This document shows positions 15,837-24,289 of a stretch of DNA of 44,880 nt, in pieces. Positions within the stretch are counted from its first letter, which is position 1. Every line of letters begins with the position of its first letter. The stretch is from an uncultured Collinsella sp. (GTDB lineage Bacteria > Actinomycetota > Coriobacteriia > Coriobacteriales > Coriobacteriaceae): the NCBI GenBank assembly GCA_900756765.1, contig CAAELE010000008.1, positions 1 to 44,880 on the forward strand, read 5' to 3'. The notes under the pieces were generated by a model, which had not been told where the DNA came from, did not search any database, and worked only from the letters and a program-made list of their open reading frames with translations. The position numbers and the translations under genes were made by a program.

Positions 15837-16734
15837 TGCAAAGAAACGTGGAGGTTTGGGACGCGGACTCAATGCTTTGGTCTCAGAGGCCGAGTATGAG
15901 ACCGGTAGTTCGGCTGCATCGGCTTCAAATGCCGCATCTGAAACTAAACTGCCAATTGAGGATATCGTTCCAAACCCGAATCAGCCGCGAATTCACTTTA
16001 ATGAAACTGAACTTCGCGAGTTGAGCGAGTCAATCCAAGAGCATGGCGTTTTGCAGCCGTTGTTGGTTCGTAAGCATGGAAATGGCTATGAGATTATTGC
16101 GGGTGAGCGCCGTTACCAGGCGTCAAAGCTTGCTGGTCTTGAGGAACTGCCTGTCATCATTAAAGAAGTTAATGATGAGGAGATGCTAGCTCTTGCTCTT
16201 ATCGAGAATCTTCAGCGTTCAGATTTGAATCCTGTCGAAGAGGCGAAGGGTTATCGTCAGCTCATTGATGCCAGCGGTATGACACAAGAAGCGTTATCAA
16301 AGGCTGTCAGTAAGTCTCGTTCCGCAATCACTAATTCACTTCGTTTGCTAGATCTTCCAGAAGTTGTACAGCAGATGATTTTCGAGGGCAAGCTTACTGC
16401 GGGCCATGCGAGAGCGATTCTTGCAGTTCCATATGAAGATGCCAGGATTCGACTTGCTGAGAAGGTTGTTGCAGAAGGACTTTCCGTTAGAGCGACAGAA
16501 AATCTTGCTCCGTTGTTTTCTGCCGGAGAGACGCCAAGGACTCCGAGGCCAGCAACACCTCAGTCATTCAAAAAGGCCGCTCGGGTCCTTCGTCAAGTTT
16601 TCAACACGAATGTACGTGTGAAGAGCTCGCGTGGTAAGAATAAAATTGAAATCGAGTTCAAAGACGAAGAAGAGCTCTCCCGTATCCTTGGCGAAATGAT
16701 TCAATTTGGACAGGAGGATCAGGATGAAGAGTAA
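15829..16734 (+). CDS. parB: Chromosome partitioning protein ParB (Spo0J)
   Basis: ParB is the CTP-dependent clamp that loads at parS and spreads. The 301-residue product has the N-terminal ParA-stimulating peptide KKRGGLGRGLNAL, the CTP-binding motif GERRYQA, a helix-turn-helix (TQEALSKAVSKSRSAITNSLRLL) for parS recognition and a C-terminal dimerisation domain. The GTG start lies inside the parA end. Confidence 0.96.
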   Translation: MPSAKKRGGLGRGLNALVSEAEYETGSSAASASNAASETKLPIEDIVPNPNQPRIHFNETELRELSESIQEHGVLQPLLVRKHGNGYEIIAGERRYQASKLAGLEELPVIIKEVNDEEMLALALIENLQRSDLNPVEEAKGYRQLIDASGMTQEALSKAVSKSRSAITNSLRLLDLPEVVQQMIFEGKLTAGHARAILAVPYEDARIRLAEKVVAEGLSVRATENLAPLFSAGETPRTPRPATPQSFKKAARVLRQVFNTNVRVKSSRGKNKIEIEFKDEEELSRILGEMIQFGQEDQDEE

Positions 16735-16978
16735 GGTTCTCGCGGTCATTGCATTGGCAACCACCGTCGCCGCTGGTGCTTTTGCGGGTTATAAGATTGC
16801 GACAGATGATGAACTGCGCGGTCGACTGCTGCGTGGCGCTCAGGATATCGTCGATATATCTAAGAAGAAAATTGATGTCATGACCGAAGATGTCGCTATG
16901 CGCACTGCTCAGGTAACTAAGAATCCCAAGATTAACCAAGACTGGGTTAACCATCAGTGGGAAAATGTTGGCTATTAG
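16724..16978 (+). CDS. Small membrane-anchored protein after parB
   Basis: This 84-residue protein is not recognised. It begins MKSKVLAVIALATT, with a single hydrophobic segment (about 4-25), followed by a charged, probably helical tail (LRGRLLRGAQDIVDISKKKIDVMTEDVAMR). ATG 16724 is chosen because AGGAGG lies 7 bases before it. It overlaps the parB end by 11 bp, so it is translated with the parAB operon. A link to origin anchoring at the membrane is possible but unproven. Confidence 0.75.
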   Translation: MKSKVLAVIALATTVAAGAFAGYKIATDDELRGRLLRGAQDIVDISKKKIDVMTEDVAMRTAQVTKNPKINQDWVNHQWENVGY

Positions 16979-17005
16979 GTACCTAACAATTACTTGCCTG
17001 TTTTG

Positions 17006-17048
17006 AAGGGGTCCTTGTTTGATTCATCAGACAAGGACCCCTTATTTT
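17006..17048 (+). terminator. Terminator of the parAB operon
   Basis: A perfect 13-bp stem (17006-17018 with 17031-17043) is followed by ATTTT on the plus strand. Confidence 0.8.
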
Positions 17049-17102
17049 GGCCGTAAAACTATGCTTTAAGAAATCAAATCCAATAGTATGAATATAAATG
17101 AA

Positions 17103-17137
17103 ACAGCCCTGGTTGCATTATTTGCAACCAGGGCTGT
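17103..17137 (-). terminator. Terminator of rlmN
   Basis: A perfect 15-bp stem (17103-17117 with 17123-17137) has a five-base loop. On the minus strand it runs into TTTCATTTATATT. It lies 40 bases after the rlmN stop codon. Confidence 0.7.
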
Positions 17138-17141
17138 CGGA

Positions 17142-17157
17142 TGTTTCACATGAAACG
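17142..17157. promoter_or_regulatory. parS-like site between parAB and rlmN
   Basis: TGTTTCACATGAAACG matches parS at 14 of 16 positions. It is non-coding and 2.2 kb from the perfect cluster, so it may be a real weak ParB site. Confidence 0.45.
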
Positions 17158-17176
17158 TTATGGGGCACAGACTCCC

Positions 17177-18229
17177 CTATGCGTTCTTCTGGACCTTGAA
17201 ACGTTGCTTCAGCTGACCGCAGGCGGCATCAATATCATTGCCGCGAGAATTACGGATCGTGGTCTCGATGCCACGAGACTCAAGGCGGCGCTGAAGATCC
17301 TCGACCTTATGAATCGGCGACGGCTTGAGCGGACTACCCTCGATGTCGTTAAGCTGAATCAGGTTAACGTGGCACAGCGTTCCCTCGCAGAAGTCGCAGA
17401 GTGCCTGCATCTCGGGATTCGTATCGTTGACGCCTTCGATCATGGCATATTCATAGGTCGGGCGGCGGCCAGTCTTTTCGGTGTAGAGCTGAAGCGCCTC
17501 GTGAAGGCGGAGCAGCGTGTACTTCTTAACACCGGGCATGAGCTTATTGCGCGTCGACTGGATGGCGGAATGCAGGGAAACGGCAAGCGTGAACTGCTCG
17601 GGGATGTCGGCAAATTTGCGAATACCGGGAATAACGCCGCTGGTAGAGACGGTGAGATGACGGGCGCCGATACCGATGCCATCGGGGTCGTTGAGGATAC
17701 GCAGTGCCTTGAGAACCTCGTCGTAGTTGGCAAACGGCTCGCCCTGGCCCATGAAGACAACGCTCGTGGCACGCTCGCCAAAATCATTCGAGACGTGCAA
17801 CACCTGGTCGACGATCTCTTGAGCGGTCAGAGAGCGCTTGAGGCCGTTGAGACCGGTAGCGCAAAAGGCGCAGCCCATGCCACAGCCTGCCTGGGTGGAA
17901 ACGCAGACGGAAAGCTTGTTACGACGGGGCATACCGACGGTCTCGACGGAAATGCCGTCGTGGTACTCGAGCAGATACTTGCGAGAGCCATCTTTGGAAA
18001 CCTGCTTGGTGAGTTCAGTCGGCGTGTCAAAGGCAAAAGCCTCTTTAAGCTGCTCGCGGAAAGCCTTGGGAAGGTTGGTCATATCGTCAAACGAACAAAC
18101 GTTCTTCTCAAAGACCCATTCGATGAGCTGCTTCGCGCGGAAGGCGGGCTGGCCAAGTTCGGCCACAAGCTCGCGAATATCGTTTTGGCTCAAGTCGCGA
18201 ATGTCCTGAGATTTAGTCCTGGGATTCAT
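17177..18229 (-). CDS. rlmN: 23S rRNA/tRNA (adenine-C2)-methyltransferase RlmN
   Basis: RlmN is a radical-SAM enzyme that methylates A2503 of 23S rRNA and A37 of some tRNAs. The cluster motif C-x3-C-x2-C is seen in CGMGCAFCATG, and GQGEPFANYD and SLHS follow. The second catalytic cysteine is in NDIDAACGQL near the C-terminus, and 350 aa is the normal length. The Cfr-type resistance relative is less likely given the housekeeping context. Confidence 0.95.
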   Translation of the reverse strand: MNPRTKSQDIRDLSQNDIRELVAELGQPAFRAKQLIEWVFEKNVCSFDDMTNLPKAFREQLKEAFAFDTPTELTKQVSKDGSRKYLLEYHDGISVETVGMPRRNKLSVCVSTQAGCGMGCAFCATGLNGLKRSLTAQEIVDQVLHVSNDFGERATSVVFMGQGEPFANYDEVLKALRILNDPDGIGIGARHLTVSTSGVIPGIRKFADIPEQFTLAVSLHSAIQSTRNKLMPGVKKYTLLRLHEALQLYTEKTGRRPTYEYAMIEGVNDTNPEMQALCDFCEGTLCHVNLIQLNDIEGSPLKPSPIHKVEDLQRRLESRGIETTIRNSRGNDIDAACGQLKQRFKVQKNA

Positions 18230-18244
18230 GGAAGCCTTTCGATT

Positions 18245-18274
18245 TTGGGGAAACGTAGAGGGTATCGCTACAAT
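18245..18274 (+). promoter_or_regulatory. Possible promoter of ddl
   Basis: TTGGGG (18245-18250) and TACAAT (18269-18274) are 18 bases apart. They lie in the divergent rlmN-ddl gap, 40 bases before the ddl start. Confidence 0.5.
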
Positions 18275-18314
18275 ATGGTATCAGCTGCAGAAATTATAGA
18301 GGAGGAGTCTGCCC

Positions 18315-19280
18315 ATGCCGGGTAAAAGCCTAGAGAACATGCACGTAGCGGTCTTGGCGGGCGGTCATTCCGCTGAGCGCGAGATCTCGCTCAATTCGGG
18401 AAAGAACGTCGTGGTGGCCCTGAAGGAGGCCGGCTACACCTCGGTGGAGCTGCTCGACACGGCCGCCGATGACTTTATGGTAACCATGGCGACCGGTGGC
18501 TTTGACGTGGCGTTTATCGCCATGCACGGTGCCGGCGGTGAGGATGGCGCCATGCAGGGCGCCATGGAGACCCTGGGTATCCCCTACACGGCCTCAGGCG
18601 TGCTTGCCAGCGCTTGTGGTGCCGACAAGGAGGTCTCTAAGCTCCTGTACGCCAAGGCGGGCATTCCCATTGCCCCCGGCCTCGCACTCGAGGCGGGCGA
18701 TGAAGTCGATATCGATCATATCGTCGAGGTTTGTGGCGAGCGCTGCTTTGTGAAGCCGGCCGTCAACGGTTCCAGCTATGGCATTTCCCTGGTCCATGAG
18801 CCCTCCGAGCTGCCCGCGGCAATCGCCAAGGCGTTTGAGTACGGAGACAAAGTGCTGGTCGAGAAGTGCATCGAGGGTACCGAGATCACCGTCGGCGTGT
18901 ACGGCGAGGATGACGTGCGCGCTCTGCCGATTGTCGAGATTCGTAAGCCCGAGGACTGCGAGTTCTATGATCTGGACGTGAAGTATGTCGACCCCACGGA
19001 TATCCATCGCATTCCGGCACAGATTTCGCCCGAGAATTACGCTCGTGCCCAGGAGCTCGCCTGTGCTGCCCATAAGGCACTCGGCTGCCTGGGTATCTCG
19101 CGCAGCGACTTTATCGTGAGCGAGGATGGCCCCGTTATCCTCGAGACCAATACCATTCCCGGCATGACCGATACGTCGCTGTATCCGGATGAAATCCGCC
19201 ACACCGATGACATGACGTTCCCGCAGGTGTGTGACAGCCTGATTCGTATGGGTCTTCGTCGAGCGGGCATTGCATGCTAA
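18315..19280 (+). CDS. ddl: D-alanine--D-alanine ligase
   Basis: Ddl makes the D-Ala-D-Ala end of peptidoglycan precursors in an ATP-dependent step. The 321-residue product has the motifs GGHSAEREIS, MHGAGGEDGAMQG, NGSSYGIS and NTIPGMTDTSLYP of the ATP-grasp family. The tyrosine expected for a dipeptide (not D-Ala-D-Lac) ligase is kept in VKY. It therefore predicts ordinary vancomycin-sensitive precursors. GAGGAGGAG precedes the ATG. The next gene overlaps by 7 bp. Confidence 0.95.
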   Translation: MPGKSLENMHVAVLAGGHSAEREISLNSGKNVVVALKEAGYTSVELLDTAADDFMVTMATGGFDVAFIAMHGAGGEDGAMQGAMETLGIPYTASGVLASACGADKEVSKLLYAKAGIPIAPGLALEAGDEVDIDHIVEVCGERCFVKPAVNGSSYGISLVHEPSELPAAIAKAFEYGDKVLVEKCIEGTEITVGVYGEDDVRALPIVEIRKPEDCEFYDLDVKYVDPTDIHRIPAQISPENYARAQELACAAHKALGCLGISRSDFIVSEDGPVILETNTIPGMTDTSLYPDEIRHTDDMTFPQVCDSLIRMGLRRAGIAC

Positions 19281-22168
19281 TCGAGGACGCTGTTTCGTCG
19301 GGAACGCCGCAGTTTGTCATCGATTCCTATGCCACGCTTGCCGAGCGCGCCAAAACCCAATCGTTTGGTCTCATCGAGGAAGATGTTATCGTCCTCGATA
19401 CCGAGACCACGGGTCTTTCGGTGCAGGACAACGAGCTTATCGAGATATCAGCGGCCCGCCTTTCGGGCCGCGAGGTTGTCGATCGGTTCGATACCTTCGT
19501 GCATCCCAAGCAGCTGATTCCCGCCGAGATTACCGAACTCACGAGCATTACAAACGCCGATGTGGTGGATGCCCCATCGGCCGTCGAGGCCGTGGCCGCT
19601 CTCGCCGATTTTGTCGGCGGCTGCCCGGTGATTGCGCATAACGCCACCTTCGACCGTTCGTTTATCGAGTCGGTCAAGGGCGGTGTCAACGTCAGCGACA
19701 TCTGGATCGATTCGCTGGCACTGTCGCGCATCGCGCTTCCGCGCCTGGCCTCGCATAAGCTGTCTTTCATGGCCGACCTGTTTGGCTGCGACTCGGTGTC
19801 GCACCGCGCCAACGCCGATGTCGACGCCCTGTGTGGTGTGTGGCGTGTGTTGCTCGTGGCACTCAGCGACTTGCCTCAGGGCTTAATGGCGCGCCTGGCC
19901 GACATGCACCCCGACGTACCCTGGTCCTATCGTCCCATCTTCTCCTTCTTGGCGGGACAGAACCCCGGTTCCATCTTCTCTCTCAGCGCCGCCCGCGCCG
20001 ACGTACTCAAGGCCGATCGGGCCGATGATCGCGTTGATGCGGACGAGCTGCCGGTCCTTAAGATGCCGAGCCGCGAGGAAATCGAGGCGGACTATGCCCC
20101 GGGCGGCCTGGTTAATCGCATGTATCCCACGTATGAGCCGCGCGATGAGCAGATCGCGATGGCGCTCGAGGTCCGTGACGCACTCGTTACGGGAACGCAT
20201 CGCGTGATTGAGGCGGGGACGGGCGTCGGTAAATCGATGGCCTATCTGGTGCCTTTTGCCGAGGCTGCGCGCCGCAACAACATCACGGTTGGTATCGCGA
20301 CTAAATCGAATAATCTCGCGGACCAGCTCATGTATCATGAGCTGCCCAAACTTGCCGAGCAGCTGGACGGAGGCCTATCGTTTTGCGCCCTCAAGGGCTA
20401 TGATCACTATCCATGCTTGCGCAAGCTTGAGCGCATGAGCCGCGGCCAAGTCGAAATTACGACTAAGCGTGATCCTGCCGATACGCTTACGGCAGTCGCG
20501 GTCATCATGGCGTACGTGTGTCAGTCGGCCGATGGCGACCTCGACTCGCTTGGCATTCGCTGGCGCAGCGTCAACCGTCCCGACTTTACGACGGCGTCGC
20601 GCGAGTGCGCCCGTCGCCTCTGCCCGTTTTTCCCCGATAAATGCCTGGTCCACGGCGCCCGCCGCCGCGCGGCGCATGCCGATGTGGTGGTCACCAACCA
20701 TTCCCTGTTGTTCCGCAATGTTGCGGCCGAGGGCAGAATCTTGCCTCCGATTCGTCACTGGGTGATCGATGAGGCCCACTCCATCGAGCGCGAGGCACGC
20801 CGTCAATGGGCGCGCGTGGTGTCGGCGGATGAATCGCGCGTTCTGTTTGAGCGCCTGGGTGGCTCGAGCACCGGTGCGCTGAGCCAGGTTTCCCGCGATT
20901 TGGCAACCTCGGAGGGCTCTACGCTCTACCTGGGCCTTACCGCCAAGGCGACGTCGACGGTTGTGCGTGCGAGCATGGCGATTGCCGATGTGTTTGACGG
21001 CGTTCGCGAGCTTGGCCGCCGTGCCCGCGGGGGCTATGACAATGCGAACCTATGGATCGGCCCCGAGCTGCGCGAATCTGACGACTGGCATGATTTCTTG
21101 CAGTCGGCCTACACTGCCATCGACGCGTTGGAACAAGCTGACAAGAGCGTCGACGCGCTGGTACAAGCCGTCGCCGCCGACAAGCCCGAGGTTGTTGTCG
21201 ACCTGGGTGATATTTCGCGCCGCCTGCACGAGCTGGCCGAGAACCTCAAACTCATCATTGACGGTACCGATGAGCACTACGTGTACTCGTTGCAAGTCAA
21301 TCGCAGGCTGCGTGCCGGCGGCGAGTCGATGACCGCGGAGCGCATCGATATTGGCGAGGCCTTGGCAACCGAGTGGCTGCCCGAGGTCCACACGGCTATC
21401 TTTGCATCGGCGACCATGACGGTTTCCAAGAGCTTTGAGCACTTTAACCACGCCGTCGGCCTCGATCGCATCGGTGCCTCGACATCATCGTCGCTGCACT
21501 TGGATTCGAGCTACGACTTCGATTCGAATATGGCTGTAGTCGTTGCGGGCGATATCCCCGATCCGCGCGATCGCGAGAGCTATCTTACGGCGCTCGAGCG
21601 CGTGCTGGTCGACGCCCATCTTGCCATGGGCGGATCGGTGCTCACGCTGTTCACCAATCGGCGCGACATGGAAGACCTATACGCCCGCGTTGAGCCCAAG
21701 ATGGCTCGTGCGGGTCTGGAACTCAACTGCCAGCAGCGCAACTCGTCCCCTCGCCGTCTGCGCGATCGCTTTATCAACGAACCGGCCTCGTCACTCTTTG
21801 CGCTTAAGGCCTTTTGGGAAGGGTTTGACGCCAGCGGCGAGACGCTGCGCTGCGTCATCATCCCCAAGCTGCCGTTCTCGAGCCCCACAGACCCACTCTC
21901 ATGCGAGCGCAATCTGCGCGAAGACCGCGCTTGGGCGCGCTATTCTCTGCCCGAGGCCGTGCTCGAGGTCAAGCAGGCAGCCGGTCGCCTCATTCGCTCA
22001 TCGACCGATTGCGGCGTACTCATCTTGGCCGACCCGCGCCTGGTGACGAAGGGCTACGGCAAGAAATTCTTAACGTCGCTGCCCACGAGTTCCTATCAGC
22101 GCATCGAGTCGGCACAAATCGGGCACTATCTACAGCTGTGGCGCGCACGCCACGAACGGCGCCGCTAA
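19274..22168 (+). CDS. dinG: DnaQ-like exonuclease fused to DinG-family helicase
   Basis: This 964-residue protein joins two enzymes. Residues about 35-200 form a DEDDh 3'-5' exonuclease: DTETTG, HNATFD and HRANADVDA. The rest is an XPD/DinG superfamily-2 helicase with Walker A EAGTGVGKS (about 313-321) and the DEAH box VIDEAHS (about 497-503). Cysteines in YPC and in CARRLCPFFPDKC could hold an Fe-S cluster, as in E. coli DinG; Staphylococcus DinG lacks it. The role is probably removal of R-loops or damaged structures. It overlaps ddl by 7 bp and ends tail to tail with the WYL gene, their stops overlapping by 4 bp. Confidence 0.93.
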   Translation: MLIEDAVSSGTPQFVIDSYATLAERAKTQSFGLIEEDVIVLDTETTGLSVQDNELIEISAARLSGREVVDRFDTFVHPKQLIPAEITELTSITNADVVDAPSAVEAVAALADFVGGCPVIAHNATFDRSFIESVKGGVNVSDIWIDSLALSRIALPRLASHKLSFMADLFGCDSVSHRANADVDALCGVWRVLLVALSDLPQGLMARLADMHPDVPWSYRPIFSFLAGQNPGSIFSLSAARADVLKADRADDRVDADELPVLKMPSREEIEADYAPGGLVNRMYPTYEPRDEQIAMALEVRDALVTGTHRVIEAGTGVGKSMAYLVPFAEAARRNNITVGIATKSNNLADQLMYHELPKLAEQLDGGLSFCALKGYDHYPCLRKLERMSRGQVEITTKRDPADTLTAVAVIMAYVCQSADGDLDSLGIRWRSVNRPDFTTASRECARRLCPFFPDKCLVHGARRRAAHADVVVTNHSLLFRNVAAEGRILPPIRHWVIDEAHSIEREARRQWARVVSADESRVLFERLGGSSTGALSQVSRDLATSEGSTLYLGLTAKATSTVVRASMAIADVFDGVRELGRRARGGYDNANLWIGPELRESDDWHDFLQSAYTAIDALEQADKSVDALVQAVAADKPEVVVDLGDISRRLHELAENLKLIIDGTDEHYVYSLQVNRRLRAGGESMTAERIDIGEALATEWLPEVHTAIFASATMTVSKSFEHFNHAVGLDRIGASTSSSLHLDSSYDFDSNMAVVVAGDIPDPRDRESYLTALERVLVDAHLAMGGSVLTLFTNRRDMEDLYARVEPKMARAGLELNCQQRNSSPRRLRDRFINEPASSLFALKAFWEGFDASGETLRCVIIPKLPFSSPTDPLSCERNLREDRAWARYSLPEAVLEVKQAAGRLIRSSTDCGVLILADPRLVTKGYGKKFLTSLPTSSYQRIESAQIGHYLQLWRARHERRR

Positions 22169-23082
22169 AGCGGACAGACGAGGGATTTTGCCATATCGCA
22201 CAGACGCTCTGACAGGGCGGGGTCATCCAAGATGCGGATGGCCCCGCCCGCTGCGATTACCTGGCTTAACAGCCAGCGTTCGGAGCCGTAGCGCACATTC
22301 ACTGTCGAGCTGTCCGCCCCATTGGGTTCAATCGACATGATGCCGGGCCAGTCTAGGCGCTCTGCCAAGGCGCGCGGCATGAGAAGCTTCGCGCTCCGCT
22401 CCGCCTGGGCGAGGGAGTCATGGAGGGTCGCGGGCTTCGGTGCGTGGCGCACGACGGAGTCGTCGGTCAAGACCAGGCCCTCGATTTTATCCATACGATA
22501 GGTACGCTGTTCGTCGACCGCGACATCCCAGGCAATCAGATACGTTTGGTCGCCGTTTGTTGTAATGCGCAGGGGGTCGACCAAACGCTCGCGCGCTTGT
22601 GTGTCGTCCATCGAGCGATACGAGATGCGGCAGCGAACGCCGTCCCGAATGGCGCAGCTCAGCTGCTGCCAGTGCGATCCGTGGGCGACGGTGTCAAAGA
22701 CGCGCTGGTTGTAGCCGAGCTCTTTGGGAAGAAGGGCGCGCCGTATTCGAGCCGCCGCTTGGGGTTCGATTACCAATGATTCAAGTTCATGGTTGAGCAC
22801 AGCGCCCTCGGCGGCACTCAGACGCAGCGGCAGCACGCGCCCCGCATCACCGGTGAGGACCACGCACTCGCCACGGTGCTCGCAGATAATACGTGCGCCC
22901 GATTCTCGGTCCGCAAGCGTCGAGACGATCTCGAGAATCTCGTCGAGAGATGTCCCCGTGATATCAAAGCGGCTGCAAAGCTCGTCTCGTGCCATGCCAT
23001 TCTCGCCGGCGGCGTAGAGGGCCTCCATGATGTCGATGGCGCGCGAGAGTCTTTGCTCGCTGGTGAGTTTACGCACGGGCAT
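22165..23082 (-). CDS. WYL-domain transcriptional regulator (second of pair)
   Basis: This 305-residue protein has an N-terminal winged-helix-like region (about 5-75) and a WYL domain (about 140-235, with YLIAWDVAVDEQRTYRMDKIEGL). Its start overlaps the upstream WYL gene by 14 bp. Paired WYL genes in actinobacteria include pafB-pafC, a heteromeric activator of the RecA-independent DNA-damage response that senses single-stranded DNA. The pair here faces a DinG-type helicase, which is consistent but does not prove that role. Confidence 0.85.
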   Translation of the reverse strand: MPVRKLTSEQRLSRAIDIMEALYAAGENGMARDELCSRFDITGTSLDEILEIVSTLADRESGARIICEHRGECVVLTGDAGRVLPLRLSAAEGAVLNHELESLVIEPQAAARIRRALLPKELGYNQRVFDTVAHGSHWQQLSCAIRDGVRCRISYRSMDDTQARERLVDPLRITTNGDQTYLIAWDVAVDEQRTYRMDKIEGLVLTDDSVVRHAPKPATLHDSLAQAERSAKLLMPRALAERLDWPGIMSIEPNGADSSTVNVRYGSERWLLSQVIAAGGAIRILDDPALSERLCDMAKSLVCPL

Positions 23083-24091
23083 GCTCGTGCACCGTCCTTT
23101 CGATGAGGTGATTCCACGCCCGCTTGAGGGAATCGGGGGCGACGGGCCTCATGCCATCCATGGCATGAGCCATGCAAAACGAGGCTGCGGCTTCAAGGTC
23201 GCGCACGTCAACGGTCCAGGTCCATCCCGAATCGGTGTGTGCGAGCTCACCTCGCCCGCGTGTGAGACCGCTGATCATATCGGCCTGCGCTTCACGCGCG
23301 AACGAGAACGTAGCTGAAACGGGTGGGCGGTCGGCAAAATCGAAGTCAAAGAATAAGTAATCGTTGAGGTTGAAATCCGCAGGGATGGCGTAGGCCTTCG
23401 AAGGTCTCCAGGCGCGAACGATGCGGTCGCAGCGGAATGTTCTGATATTGTCGGTGGCATTGTCGAGGCCGCAGAAGTACGCCGCGCCCTCGCGCTCGAA
23501 CATGCCGTAGACGCAAACGGTCCGCTCGCGTTGTTCACCGCGCCCGTTTTGGTACAAAAAGCGCAGCGCGCAACGCTCGGCAAAGGCACTCCATACCGCA
23601 TCGACGGCGGGAGAGCGGCGGATCGGTGCCTCTCCTGTCGTCGACATGCCGGTAAGGTAGGCAATCTTGGAGCGAATGTCGGCAAGCGGCGCGGAAAAGG
23701 TGGATGAGCCCGCCGCGAGTGTCTGGTCGATGGCGTTGAGCAGGATGTCGGCATCGTCTGCGGTGATGAGACCACCCGCGGCAAACGTGTGCTCGCGGTC
23801 GATCGTCCAGGCGCTCTCCTCGGTTTCCTGCGCTCCGGCAGCACGAACCTCCCTGATAACGATGCCGCGTTCGAGCAGCTTGTCGCGATCGCGGCGGAAC
23901 TTGCGCTTGTCTGAGTCGATATTGCCCGAGCCGTATCCCAAATCGGAATCCAGGACGATTTGCTCGGTCGTCAGCGGTTCGGGAGAACTGTTGAGTACAA
24001 AGAAAAGGTTGAGGATGCGCTGAGCCGTTTTATCGAAACCGGGCTCGGGTGCCCCCTTTTTAATTGTCGCGGTTGCGTCGCTTGCCGTCAT
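23069..24091 (-). CDS. WYL-domain transcriptional regulator (first of pair)
   Basis: This 340-residue protein has a helix-turn-helix in the first 90 residues (LTTEQIVLDSDLGYG, KFRRDRDKLLERGI) and a WYL-type domain around 170-260 (RERTVCVYGMFEREGAAYFCGLD, then RTFRCDRI). It is the upstream gene of a two-gene operon with a 14-bp overlap. The 198-bp gap to the divergent membrane-protein gene probably holds both promoters. The PafC-like assignment is by family and gene order only. Confidence 0.85.
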   Translation of the reverse strand: MTASDATATIKKGAPEPGFDKTAQRILNLFFVLNSSPEPLTTEQIVLDSDLGYGSGNIDSDKRKFRRDRDKLLERGIVIREVRAAGAQETEESAWTIDREHTFAAGGLITADDADILLNAIDQTLAAGSSTFSAPLADIRSKIAYLTGMSTTGEAPIRRSPAVDAVWSAFAERCALRFLYQNGRGEQRERTVCVYGMFEREGAAYFCGLDNATDNIRTFRCDRIVRAWRPSKAYAIPADFNLNDYLFFDFDFADRPPVSATFSFAREAQADMISGLTRGRGELAHTDSGWTWTVDVRDLEAAASFCMAHAMDGMRPVAPDSLKRAWNHLIERTVHEHARA

Positions 24092-24289
24092 AGAATCCTC
24101 GCATGAGAAGGTCGTTTGATGCCATGATTTTAGTCCGATATGGAGATTAGGCTATATCCTTGTCCGCTCGTGGCGTTAAGATGGCCCGAATTCGGTCGTT
24201 TGCGCTCGCTCGGGGTATACTTTCGACTATATACGGTTCTAATGTGCATGCATTGGGCCTATTTGTCGGATTATGGATGTGGAGCGCAC

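Noticed and set aside
17177..18229. Cfr-type resistance methyltransferase
   Set aside because: The context is a housekeeping locus, the length is normal and there are no mobile-element signs; RlmN fits better.
18315..19280. Vancomycin-type D-Ala-D-Lac ligase
   Set aside because: The VKY tyrosine of dipeptide ligases is kept and no vanH or vanX neighbours exist.
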